DNA of 64,000 bases from positions 124,001 through 188,000 of the forward strand of contig NZ_CP019962.1 in the NCBI RefSeq assembly GCF_000807675.2, read 5' to 3'. The DNA comes from Eubacterium limosum (lineage in GTDB: Bacteria > Bacillota > Clostridia > Eubacteriales > Eubacteriaceae). This document shows positions 18,566 to 24,689 of this stretch, piece by piece. The notes beneath the pieces are model-generated. The model had not been told where the DNA came from, searched no databases, and was given only the letters and a program-made list of their open reading frames with translations. The position numbers and the translations under genes were made by a program. Positions within the stretch are counted from its first letter, which is position 1. Each line of letters begins with the position of its first letter.

Positions 18566-18816
18566 TATTTTTCACCTCCTTTCCCCTCTTTTTTCTTTTT
18601 TAGTACTTGTTCTGAGTCACCTATTTTAGGCGTAGTTGGATCGACAATGATTCCCATGGTGACAGCACAGATAACAGCTGCATTCAAAATTTTTTCAATT
18701 AATGGGACATTGAAGTCTACAGCAATAAATCCCTGAATATACTGCAAAACCAGCACTATCAAACCAATACAGGCGATCCAGAAAGCTTTGTTCCGTAATC
18801 GAATTTTAAAATTCAC
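18565..18816 (-). CDS. Phage holin, phiLC3 type
   Basis: 83 residues starting at a GTG (18816) with AGGTGG eight bases upstream; a GTG at 18828 also fits the frame but overlaps that ribosome site. The start FKIRLRNKAFWIACIG, two hydrophobic segments (about 10-30 and 38-58), the GIIVDPTTPKIGDSEQ motif and a Lys-rich tail are typical of phiLC3-family holins. Such proteins open lesions in the cytoplasmic membrane so the endolysin can reach the wall. The gene overlaps the lysin start by one base, the usual lysis-cassette coupling. No tail, capsid or packaging genes are near, so it has been kept apart from a complete phage. Confidence 0.9.
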   Translation of the reverse strand: MNFKIRLRNKAFWIACIGLIVLVLQYIQGFIAVDFNVPLIEKILNAAVICAVTMGIIVDPTTPKIGDSEQVLKKKKEGKGGEK

Positions 18817-18890
18817 TTTTGAGACCACCTTCTTTCTTTATCGAATGCTTAATTTCAACCGCGATCTGTTCAGCTCTTTTCGATAAACTT

Positions 18891-18935
18891 ATTATAGCAG
18901 CATTCTCATTAAAACGCTGTGCTTAGTTTGTGCTT
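18891..18935 (-). promoter_or_regulatory. Holin-endolysin promoter with tandem activator repeat
   Basis: Plus-strand ATTATA at 18891-18896 is a consensus TATAAT on the minus strand, with an extended TGC. No -35 is recognisable. Two TGTGCTT repeats (18918-18924 and 18929-18935, 11-bp period) lie 21 bp upstream of the -10, centred near -42, where a class II activator would bind. The flanking word TAGTTTGTG is shared with the RHS promoter. Confidence 0.7.
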
Positions 18936-18943
18936 TATTTTCT

Positions 18944-18973
18944 TTAAAATTAAAAAGAGCCAATTGGCTCTTT
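18944..18973 (-). terminator. Terminator after the regulator gene
   Basis: AAAGAGCC-AATT-GGCTCTTT followed on the minus strand by TTAATTTT. It separates the regulator transcript from the holin promoter. Confidence 0.75.
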
Positions 18974-18994
18974 GGGGAAAGTGGGAGGATTGAA

Positions 18995-19402
18995 TTATTT
19001 AGTTGATTGCTTCATCGTTTGATTGGCCTTTGCCGCGATGTGACGGATATACCCATAATCATATTCTAGTTCTTCAGCGATCTGCATCAAAGTTTTTCCA
19101 GTATAACGCTGCATATAAAAAACCTTTTTCTGAATGTTTTTTAATTTTGGAATAGCTTCCAAAATCACATGTAAGCTTTTATCGAGAAGCCGTTCCTGAC
19201 GTAGTAGCTCTTCCAGTTCCTGATCAATCCCTCTTAAGCGACATAAAACAGAACGTTTTTTCCCTACCTCTGTATATGGTGTTTTTTCAGATAACTGCGT
19301 TAATTGTTCTTTAAGTCGTTCTAAACGTTTAATTTCTTCACGGATAATTGTCAATTCAGCATTTAGGCTAATTACATTATCATCTTTTTCCAATGCTTTC
19401 AT
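18995..19402 (-). CDS. Phage-type late transcription regulator (ArpU / sigma-region-4-like)
   Basis: 135 residues. The first two thirds are a charged coiled coil (about 10-85, heptad-like Leu with many Glu, Lys and Arg). The C-terminal 45 residues form a helix-turn-helix resembling sigma-70 region 4 and ArpU/DUF1492 phage late-gene regulators: KKVFYMQRYTGKTLMQIAEEL followed by YDYGYIRHIAAKAN. ATG at 19402 has GTGAGAGG upstream. The gene has its own sigma-A promoter with LexA-like boxes and its own terminator, and it lies just before the holin and RHS promoters that share a repeat. It is the natural candidate activator of both (inference; a host protein could do it instead). Confidence 0.7.
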   Translation of the reverse strand: MKALEKDDNVISLNAELTIIREEIKRLERLKEQLTQLSEKTPYTEVGKKRSVLCRLRGIDQELEELLRQERLLDKSLHVILEAIPKLKNIQKKVFYMQRYTGKTLMQIAEELEYDYGYIRHIAAKANQTMKQSTK

Positions 19403-19416
19403 ATCCTCTCACCTTT

Positions 19417-19452
19417 CGAATAAACGTTCTTTTGTATTAAAACGTACGTTCT
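19417..19452 (-). promoter_or_regulatory. Two LexA/SOS-box-like sites before the island regulator
   Basis: Minus-strand AGAACGTACGTTTT (19439-19452) differs from the Bacillus-type LexA consensus CGAACRNRYGTTYC only at the two end bases. A second, weaker site AGAACGTTTATTCG is at 19417-19430. Both lie just downstream of the predicted transcript start, between promoter and ATG, where a bound repressor would block. Confidence 0.5.
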
Positions 19453-19464
19453 TTTCACGAAACA

Positions 19465-19493
19465 ATCATACGCCTTTCGAAAGTGAAAGTCAA
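19465..19493 (-). promoter_or_regulatory. Sigma-A promoter of the island regulator
   Basis: TTGACT (19488-19493), 17-bp spacer, TATGAT (19465-19470) on the minus strand; transcript start would be near 19458. Confidence 0.7.
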
Positions 19494-19764
19494 TGGAATC
19501 TTTAGTATTGACAAATATTTACCCTAATTTAGATACTTTATTTTTAACTTTAAAATATATATTCTTATAAATTGTATGTTAAAGAATTTGATCTTTGCTT
19601 AAAGGATGTAATTAGAATTGACATTCGAATTAAACGAAAGTGCCAAAATAAAAATATTAGAAATTTTAAACTAGCACAGCCCGTACGATGAAACTGCATT
19701 TATTGCTACATATAAAATAGAGTTCAACAGATGCAGAACTATATGGCGGTACATATTTACCCGT

Positions 19765-20211
19765 TTGACAATGTTAGTATTCATGCATGTTTATTATTCA
19801 ACACGCATTATCTCTTTACCAAAGCGTACTGAAGAACTTTTAATGGCTCATAAAGAAAGGCAAAAAATACAGCTTGCTAAATATAACATAACACAAGATA
19901 ATGATACCCTCGTTTTTTGTACGGGTATCGGAACTCATCTTGAGCGGCAAAATGTTCTCAAAGAAGTCAAAGCTGTCTATAAAGAATGCGGCATCTTGAA
20001 CGTCGACGGAAAAGTGGATAAGACCTTTCATGACTTAAGGCATACTTACGCGACGCGCCTGTTTGAACTGGGCGAACCTGCAAAGGTCGTTCAAGAGTTG
20101 TTAGGGCATTCTGATGTTTCCACAACGCTTAACATTTATACCCATGTTCTTGAGCGACAGAAAAAAAGAACGGCCTCAAAAATTGATCTCTTTTATGAAA
20201 CAGACCTTTGA
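19765..20211 (+). pseudogene. Tyrosine recombinase (phage integrase), C-terminal remnant
   Basis: 148 residues keep the end of the catalytic domain: FHDLRHTYATRLFELG (His-x-x-Arg), LLGHSDVSTTLNIYTHV (box II His and the nucleophile Tyr). The arm-binding and core-binding domains and box I Arg are absent; family members are about 380 residues. The first ~20 residues look like random readthrough of AT-rich DNA and no ribosome site fits, so this is a truncated gene. It ends 86 bases from the boundary repeat, the normal place for the integrase of a tRNA-targeted island. About 260 bases upstream (19503-19764) show no gene and may hold the decayed N-terminal part. Confidence 0.85.
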
Positions 20212-20225
20212 GCCAGATTTCTAAC

Positions 20226-20244
20226 TGGTGTACAACTGGTGTAC
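20226..20244 (+). repeat. Tandem TGGTGTAC words next to the integrase remnant
   Basis: TGGTGTAC at 20226-20233 and 20237-20244 (11-bp period). The same word is at 7242-7249 by the other boundary and inverted at 9561-9568. They could be arm-type recombinase sites; low confidence. Confidence 0.3.
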
Positions 20245-20296
20245 GCCGTCATTTTAGAAAAAAATAAAAGCCCTCAAAAGGGCTAAAACACTAACA

Positions 20297-20337
20297 AAAT
20301 GGTCGGAGTGAGAGGATTTGAACCTCCGGCCTCATGG
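20297..20337. repeat. Right attachment site, within tRNA-Pro
   Basis: 41 bases identical to 7072-7112. This copy is part of the intact tRNA gene, so integration preserved tRNA function. Confidence 0.9.
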
Positions 20338-20376
20338 TCCCGAACCATGCGCTCTACCAAACTGAGCCACACCCCG
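20300..20376 (-). tRNA. tRNA-Pro(CGG)
   Basis: 77 bases on the minus strand including an encoded CCA. The acceptor CGGGGTG pairs with CACTCCG (one G-T pair), the T loop is GTTCAAATC, and the anticodon loop TTCGGGA gives anticodon CGG, reading proline CCG. It is intact and is the insertion target of the adjacent island. A plausible promoter (TTGTTG, 16 bp, TATAAA at 20382-20387) lies just upstream. Confidence 0.95.
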
Positions 20377-20395
20377 ATATTTTTATATTTTTGAT

Positions 20396-20424
20396 TTGCA
20401 AACCAACAACAGTTATTGTAATAT
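20396..20424 (+). promoter_or_regulatory. Promoter of the YjbQ-like gene
   Basis: TTGCAA (20396-20401), 17-bp spacer, TAATAT (20419-20424), 60 bases before the ATG; divergent from tRNA-Pro. Confidence 0.5.
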
Positions 20425-20483
20425 AGTCATAGATATTTTGCAAGCATATTTTTTAAAAATTTTAAAAAATTTAGGAGAAAAGC

Positions 20484-21083
20484 ATGAAAATAATTGAAGC
20501 GGGCGTATCTGCCCCGGAAGGTTTAGCAGATATCACGGAACAGGTGCGGGAATACATCCGTGAGGTGCGTCTGAAAGACGGGTTTGTCCACATCCAGATT
20601 CCCGAACGCACCTGCGCGGTGACCATTACCATCAATGATGACTTCAATATTGACAAGGATTTTCTGAATAAAATCAACCGGTTCCTGCCCAAGTATAACG
20701 GCATGCAGTTTACAGGCTGGACCACCTCCAATGTCAAGGCCTCCCTTGTGGGGATGTCGGAGCAGGTGATGGTGGAAAGCGGCGAGCTGATCCTGGGCCT
20801 GCACCAGAGCATCTATATGGTTGAGTTCAACGGCCCCTCCACAGACCGTCGGATTTATCTCTCCCACATGGGCACCACACTGGCCGAGGGCGAAGAACCC
20901 AGACTCCCGCAGGTGCTGGAGGACCTATACGCTGCCGACCTGGCAAAGGAACAGGCCGAAAAAGAGGAACAGGACCGGATCATCGCGGAGATGCGGGCAG
21001 AGTATGCCGAGCGTATCCGCAAGCAAAAAGAGGAAGAAGCTGCCAGAGCCGCAGCAGAAAGTGAGCAGGAGGATGGCGAATAA
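20484..21083 (+). CDS. YjbQ/UPF0047-family protein with coiled-coil tail
   Basis: 199 residues. The first ~140 follow the YjbQ fold, often annotated as secondary thiamine-phosphate synthase: FVHIQIPERTCAVTITINDD in the position of the usual HTTaGltiNEN strand, and GELILGLHQSIYMVEFNGP with RRIYLSHMG at the end of the fold. The conserved His-Thr-Thr of the active site is Glu-Arg-Thr here, so the family activity may be lost or changed. Residues 145-199 are an added Glu/Lys/Arg/Ala coiled coil not found in standard members. The ATG has TTTAGGAG upstream. It probably heads a unit with the small membrane protein and rlmH. Confidence 0.75.
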   Translation: MKIIEAGVSAPEGLADITEQVREYIREVRLKDGFVHIQIPERTCAVTITINDDFNIDKDFLNKINRFLPKYNGMQFTGWTTSNVKASLVGMSEQVMVESGELILGLHQSIYMVEFNGPSTDRRIYLSHMGTTLAEGEEPRLPQVLEDLYAADLAKEQAEKEEQDRIIAEMRAEYAERIRKQKEEEAARAAAESEQEDGE

Positions 21084-21225
21084 TAAAAATAATCCCACGA
21101 AAAAAACAAAGCAGAAGCAGACGAAGCAGAGCCACCAGAGCAACATTAAAAACAGCTACCGGATCGGCGCCCTGATCCTGGTGATCATCATCATTGTCAG
21201 TCTGCTGACCATGTACAGCTTTTAA
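21073..21225 (+). CDS. Small basic single-pass membrane protein
   Basis: 50 residues. The first 30 are polar and rich in Lys, Asn and Gln (MANNKNNPTKKTKQKQTKQS), followed by one hydrophobic helix (IGALILVIIIIVSLLTM) near the C-terminus. The ATG overlaps the end of the YjbQ-like gene by 11 bases. Its AGGAGG lies directly against the start codon, closer than usual, so translation may be coupled to the upstream gene. Not recognised. The tail-anchor-like topology suggests a membrane-bound small protein facing the cytoplasm with its basic arm. Confidence 0.6.
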   Translation: MANNKNNPTKKTKQKQTKQSHQSNIKNSYRIGALILVIIIIVSLLTMYSF

Positions 21226-21243
21226 GGAGCCTGTTATATAAGG

Positions 21244-21723
21244 ATGAATATTAAAATCATTACAGTGGGCAAAATCAAGGAGAAATACCTGAGGATGGCC
21301 ATTGATGAGTACAGCAAGCGGCTGGGAGCCTACTGCAGGCTGTCCATCATCGAGGTAAAGGACGAAAAAATTGAAGAGCGCTTCAGCGACGCCGAAAAGG
21401 CCAGGGCAGTGGCGCTGGAGGGCGAACGGATCGCCCGGCATCTAAAGGACAATGAAATCATCGCCGCGCTTAAGATCACCGGCAGGCAGCTGACCTCACC
21501 GGATTTCGCGAAAAAGATTGAGCATTACGGACTCCAGGGCAAGAGCAACCTGACCTTTATTATCGGCGGCTCCCTGGGACTGGCGCCGGAGATCGAGGCC
21601 CGCGCCCACTGGGATTTGTCCTTTTCAAAGATGACCTTCCCCCACCAGCTCTTCCGCGTCATGCTGCTGGAACAGGTTTACCGGGCGTTTAAGATTATAA
21701 AAAATGAAACCTATCATAAATGA
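21244..21723 (+). CDS. rlmH: 23S rRNA (pseudouridine1915-N3)-methyltransferase RlmH
   Basis: SPOUT-class methyltransferase that modifies helix 69 of 23S rRNA on assembled 70S ribosomes. 159 residues is the exact family size. It starts with MNIKIITVGKIKEKYLR and carries the trefoil-knot SAM-binding motifs FIIGGSLGLAPEI and LSFSKMTFPHQLFRVMLLEQVYRAFKI, ending in YHK. AAGG lies directly against the ATG while AAGGAG is 16 bases upstream, an unusual ribosome-site arrangement like that of the small gene before it. Confidence 0.97.
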   Translation: MNIKIITVGKIKEKYLRMAIDEYSKRLGAYCRLSIIEVKDEKIEERFSDAEKARAVALEGERIARHLKDNEIIAALKITGRQLTSPDFAKKIEHYGLQGKSNLTFIIGGSLGLAPEIEARAHWDLSFSKMTFPHQLFRVMLLEQVYRAFKIIKNETYHK

Positions 21724-21897
21724 AGCTGAATCCGATTTTTGAAAAAAATCGGCAGGGCAATGGAGCGTTAGCGGTTGCCCGATAACGAAGCGAACGCAGA
21801 TGACGCGGAAATTATCCGATAAGGATGATAAGATTTCCGTGGAATCTGTGATCCTTAATGGAGACAATTCTCCATTGATTCAAGAAGGGAGTTAACC
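21724..21897 (+). promoter_or_regulatory. Structured leader between rlmH and proA
   Basis: 174 bases with several hairpins: CCGATTTTT / AAAAATCGG at the start, CGGAAAT (21806-21812) with ATTTCCG (21833-21839) enclosing an inner TTATCC stem, and AATGGAGA / TCTCCATT near the proA start. No T-box core (no GGGTGG-type sequence) and no T-run terminator is visible. It is either an uncharacterised 5' leader of proA or an intergenic repeat. The proA ribosome site is GAAGGGAG. Confidence 0.45.
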
Positions 21898-23199
21898 ATG
21901 ACCACCACTATGTTAGAACGAGGAAAAACAGCTAAAAAGGCGAGCATTCAGCTATCCGCCACAGATACACAGACGCGCAGCGCGGCCCTTACGGCCATTG
22001 CCGACGCGCTGGAAAAAAACCGCGCAGCACTGATCGCCGCCAACCAGAAAGATTACGAGCGCAGCGCATCCGAAAACCTGGCGGCGCCGCTGCTGGGCCG
22101 CCTGACATTTGACGACCATAAAATTGACGACGTGATCGACGGCATTCACAGCCTGACCCTGCTTGAAGACCCGCTGGGCGCTACCCGCATGGCTACCGAG
22201 CTGGACACCGGCCTGGAGCTCTACAAGATAACCTGCCCCATCGGTGTTGTTGGCATCATCTTTGAATCCCGTCCCGACGCTTTTGTCCAGATCTCCACCC
22301 TGTGCCTGAAAAGCGGTAACGCGGTGCTCTTAAAAGGCGGACGTGAAGCGCTGGAGACGAACCGCCTGCTGTGCAAGGTCATTTCGGAAGCCTCTGCCTC
22401 TGTGGGCATTCCGGACGGCTGGATTCAGAATCTTGAAAGCCGAGAGGACGTCAATGCCATGCTGGCCCTGGACGATTATATTGACCTTATTATTCCACGC
22501 GGCTCCAACAGCTTTGTGAAATACATCATGGATCACTCCAATATTCCAGTCATGGGCCACTCCGACGGGATCTGCCACGCCTATGTAGACGCCTCCGCCG
22601 ATTCAGGCAAGGCTGTGAACATCGCGGTGGACGCCAAAACCCAGTACGTTTCGGCCTGCAACACCATCGAAACCCTGCTGGTGCACAAGGACATCGCCAG
22701 CGACTTTTTACCCAAACTGAAGGCCGGAATGGACCAGAAGCAAGTTCATCTGAAGGGCGATGACCGGGTGCGCGCCGTGATCGACGTCGAGGCTGCCACC
22801 GAGGACGACTGGTCCACCGAATACCTGGACTATATCCTTTCCATTAAGGTTGTCGACAGCCTGGAGGAAGCCATTGACCATATCAACACCTACGGCTCCG
22901 GCCACACCGATGTCATCGTAACTGAGGATGAGGCCCACGCGAAGAAATTCACGACCCTGGTCGATTCCGCAGGCGTCTACGTAAACTGCTCCAGCCGCTT
23001 TGCCGACGGTTTCCGCTACGGCTTCGGTGCTGAGGTGGGAATCAGCACCTCCAAGCTGCACGCCAGAGGCCCAGTGGGCTTAGACGGCCTGCTGAGCTAT
23101 AAATACAAGCTCATCGGACACGGTGATATTGTAGGTGATTTCTCGGACGGAAAACGCAGCTTTACCCACAAGTCCCTGAACCAGGACTGTCCTCTGTAA
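21898..23199 (+). CDS. proA: Gamma-glutamyl phosphate reductase ProA
   Basis: NADPH-dependent reduction of glutamyl-5-phosphate to glutamate semialdehyde, the second step of proline synthesis. 433 residues; aldehyde-dehydrogenase fold. GVVGIIFESRPD, LKSGNAVLLKGG, the catalytic Cys in KTQYVSACNTIETLLVH, and VNCSSRFADGFRYGFGAEVGIST are diagnostic. The extreme C-terminus extends past the common LTSYKY-like end with a short SFTHKSLNQDCPL tail. proB is not adjacent. It starts 174 bases after rlmH behind a structured leader. Confidence 0.97.
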   Translation: MTTTMLERGKTAKKASIQLSATDTQTRSAALTAIADALEKNRAALIAANQKDYERSASENLAAPLLGRLTFDDHKIDDVIDGIHSLTLLEDPLGATRMATELDTGLELYKITCPIGVVGIIFESRPDAFVQISTLCLKSGNAVLLKGGREALETNRLLCKVISEASASVGIPDGWIQNLESREDVNAMLALDDYIDLIIPRGSNSFVKYIMDHSNIPVMGHSDGICHAYVDASADSGKAVNIAVDAKTQYVSACNTIETLLVHKDIASDFLPKLKAGMDQKQVHLKGDDRVRAVIDVEAATEDDWSTEYLDYILSIKVVDSLEEAIDHINTYGSGHTDVIVTEDEAHAKKFTTLVDSAGVYVNCSSRFADGFRYGFGAEVGISTSKLHARGPVGLDGLLSYKYKLIGHGDIVGDFSDGKRSFTHKSLNQDCPL

Positions 23200-23266
23200 A
23201 TATAAAAAATTATAATTCTATTTTAAGAATCATTTAATATAATAACAGTAAGCAGAAAGGTTACAC

Positions 23267-23962
23267 ATGCAAAAGACATTTAAGGCCATCATTTTTGACT
23301 TCAACGGCACATTGTTTTTCGACTCGGACAAGCACGACGCGGCTTTTGACCGTTTTACGCTGGAGCAGTGCGGGCGGCACATTACGCCTGAGGAAATGCA
23401 CGGCTTTTACGGTCAGACCAACGCCACCATCATTCCGGCCATTTTAAAGGACCGGGAGCTGACAGCAGAGGAGATCACCGCCTTTGGTGATTATAAAGAA
23501 GCGCTTTACCGGGAGCTTTGCCTGGAGGATACTGAAAACCTCCATCTGGTAAGCGGCGCCCCGGAGCTTCTTGACTGGATCTGCGCCTCGCAGATCCCTC
23601 ACACCATTGCCAGCAGCTCAGAGCTTGCCAACATGGCGTTCTTTTTTAAGACCTTTGCCCTTGGCAGATGGTTCGATTTTGACGCCACCGTTTTTGATAA
23701 CCACACTTTTCCGGGAAAGCCCTCCCCGGATATTTACCGTCTGGCGGCTGAAAAGCTCGGTGTCTGTCCTGAGGCGTGCATTGTGGTGGAAGACGGCCTT
23801 TCCGGTATCCAGTCTGCCCATGCGGCCGGTATCGGCCATATCATTGCCATCGCGGCGCCGGAGCGTCATGATTATTTCATGCAGGTACCTGGCGTGAACG
23901 CGGTGATTTCAAATTATCATGAGTTTGACCGTTCGCTATTAGAGCGGCCAGTGAAGGAGTAA
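23267..23962 (+). CDS. HAD-superfamily phosphatase (beta-phosphoglucomutase-like)
   Basis: 231 residues, HAD subfamily IA with an alpha-helical cap after motif I. Motif I is FDFNGTLFF: nucleophile Asp is present, but the usual second Asp of DxD is Asn. Motif II is IASSS, motif III Lys is in GKPSPDIY, and motif IV is VVEDGLSGIQSAHAAG. Family members dephosphorylate sugar phosphates or similar metabolites; substrate here unknown. AGAAAGG precedes the ATG. It runs into the SufC-like gene with three bases between stop and next start, so the three genes up to 25625 likely share a transcript. Confidence 0.85.
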   Translation: MQKTFKAIIFDFNGTLFFDSDKHDAAFDRFTLEQCGRHITPEEMHGFYGQTNATIIPAILKDRELTAEEITAFGDYKEALYRELCLEDTENLHLVSGAPELLDWICASQIPHTIASSSELANMAFFFKTFALGRWFDFDATVFDNHTFPGKPSPDIYRLAAEKLGVCPEACIVVEDGLSGIQSAHAAGIGHIIAIAAPERHDYFMQVPGVNAVISNYHEFDRSLLERPVKE

Positions 23963-23965
23963 TAA

Positions 23966-24688
23966 ATGCTAGAATTAAAAAATATCTGCTTTGAAGTGGA
24001 GGATGAAAAAAAGGGCATCCTCAAGGATGTCAGTCTCAAGATTGACTCTGGTAAATTCGTTGTCATTACCGGCCCCAACGGCGGGGGAAAATCCACCCTT
24101 GCCCGGATTATCTCCGGTATTCTCACCCCGACGGCGGGACAGATCCTGTTCGACGGCCAGGACATTACAGACCTTGACATCACTGAACGCGCCAAGCTGG
24201 GCATCAGCTTTGCTTTCCAGCAGCCTGTCCGCTTCAAGGGAATTACCGTCCATGATCTTATCTCGCTGGCTGCCGGCTCGCCGCTTAACCAGGTGGAAGC
24301 CTGCCAGTATTTATCCGAAGTCGGCCTCTGTGCCAGAGACTATATCGACCGTGAGCTCAACGACAGCCTGTCCGGCGGGGAGATCAAGCGTATCGAAATC
24401 GCGACCATCCTTGCCCGCGGCACCAAGCTGTCCATCTTCGACGAGCCGGAAGCCGGTATTGACCTCTGGAGCTTTAAAAACCTGATCTCTGTTTTCCAGA
24501 AAATGTATGAAAAAAGGGGCGGCGCCATCATGATCATCTCCCATCAGGAGCGTATCCTGAACATCGCCGATGAAATCATTGTGCTGGCAAACGGCAAGAT
24601 CATCAGCCAGGGGGCCAGAGAAGACATTTTACCAAGACTTTTAAGCGGTACAGACAAAGTAGATTTCTGTCCTAGAATGGAGGAATAA
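23966..24688 (+). CDS. sufC: SufC-type ABC ATPase of Fe-S cluster assembly
   Basis: 240 residues, soluble ABC ATPase. Walker A is GPNGGGKSTLARI, the Q-loop is in FAFQQPVRFKG, the signature is LSGGEIKRIEIATIL, Walker B is LSIFDEPEAGIDLWS, and the switch His is in IISHQER. DEPEAGIDLW with the EAGID segment is typical of SufC. It powers the SufB-type scaffold encoded next. No sufS, sufU or sufD is adjacent, so this is the two-gene minimal form described for some anaerobes (SUF-like minimal system). AAGGAG precedes the ATG; the stop is one base before the next gene. Confidence 0.9.
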   Translation: MLELKNICFEVEDEKKGILKDVSLKIDSGKFVVITGPNGGGKSTLARIISGILTPTAGQILFDGQDITDLDITERAKLGISFAFQQPVRFKGITVHDLISLAAGSPLNQVEACQYLSEVGLCARDYIDRELNDSLSGGEIKRIEIATILARGTKLSIFDEPEAGIDLWSFKNLISVFQKMYEKRGGAIMIISHQERILNIADEIIVLANGKIISQGAREDILPRLLSGTDKVDFCPRMEE

Positions 24689-24689
24689 T

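Larger units (their letters stand above)
7072..20337. mobile_element. Decayed integrative island in tRNA-Pro(CGG) carrying a holin-endolysin-RHS cassette
   Basis: Bounded by 41-bp direct repeats derived from the tRNA 3' end, with a truncated tyrosine recombinase just inside the right boundary, the classic layout of a tRNA-targeted element. The interior is clearly richer in A+T than both flanks. Cargo is a minus-strand series (regulator, holin, endolysin, RHS protein, candidate immunity), a plus-strand hypothetical gene, and an AT-rich left arm with a sugar-kinase fragment. The integrase lacks its N-terminal and box I regions and no excisionase or replication gene is seen, so the island is probably fixed. 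It appears to be a prophage remnant kept for the toxin cassette (inference). Confidence 0.85.

Noticed and set aside
17831-18816. Holin and endolysin as part of a complete prophage
   Set aside because: No terminase, portal, capsid, tail or replication genes lie within the island; the right side ends at the integrase remnant and tRNA.
21724-21897. T-box or other known riboswitch before proA
   Set aside because: No T-box sequence, specifier-loop pattern or antiterminator/terminator pair could be recognised.
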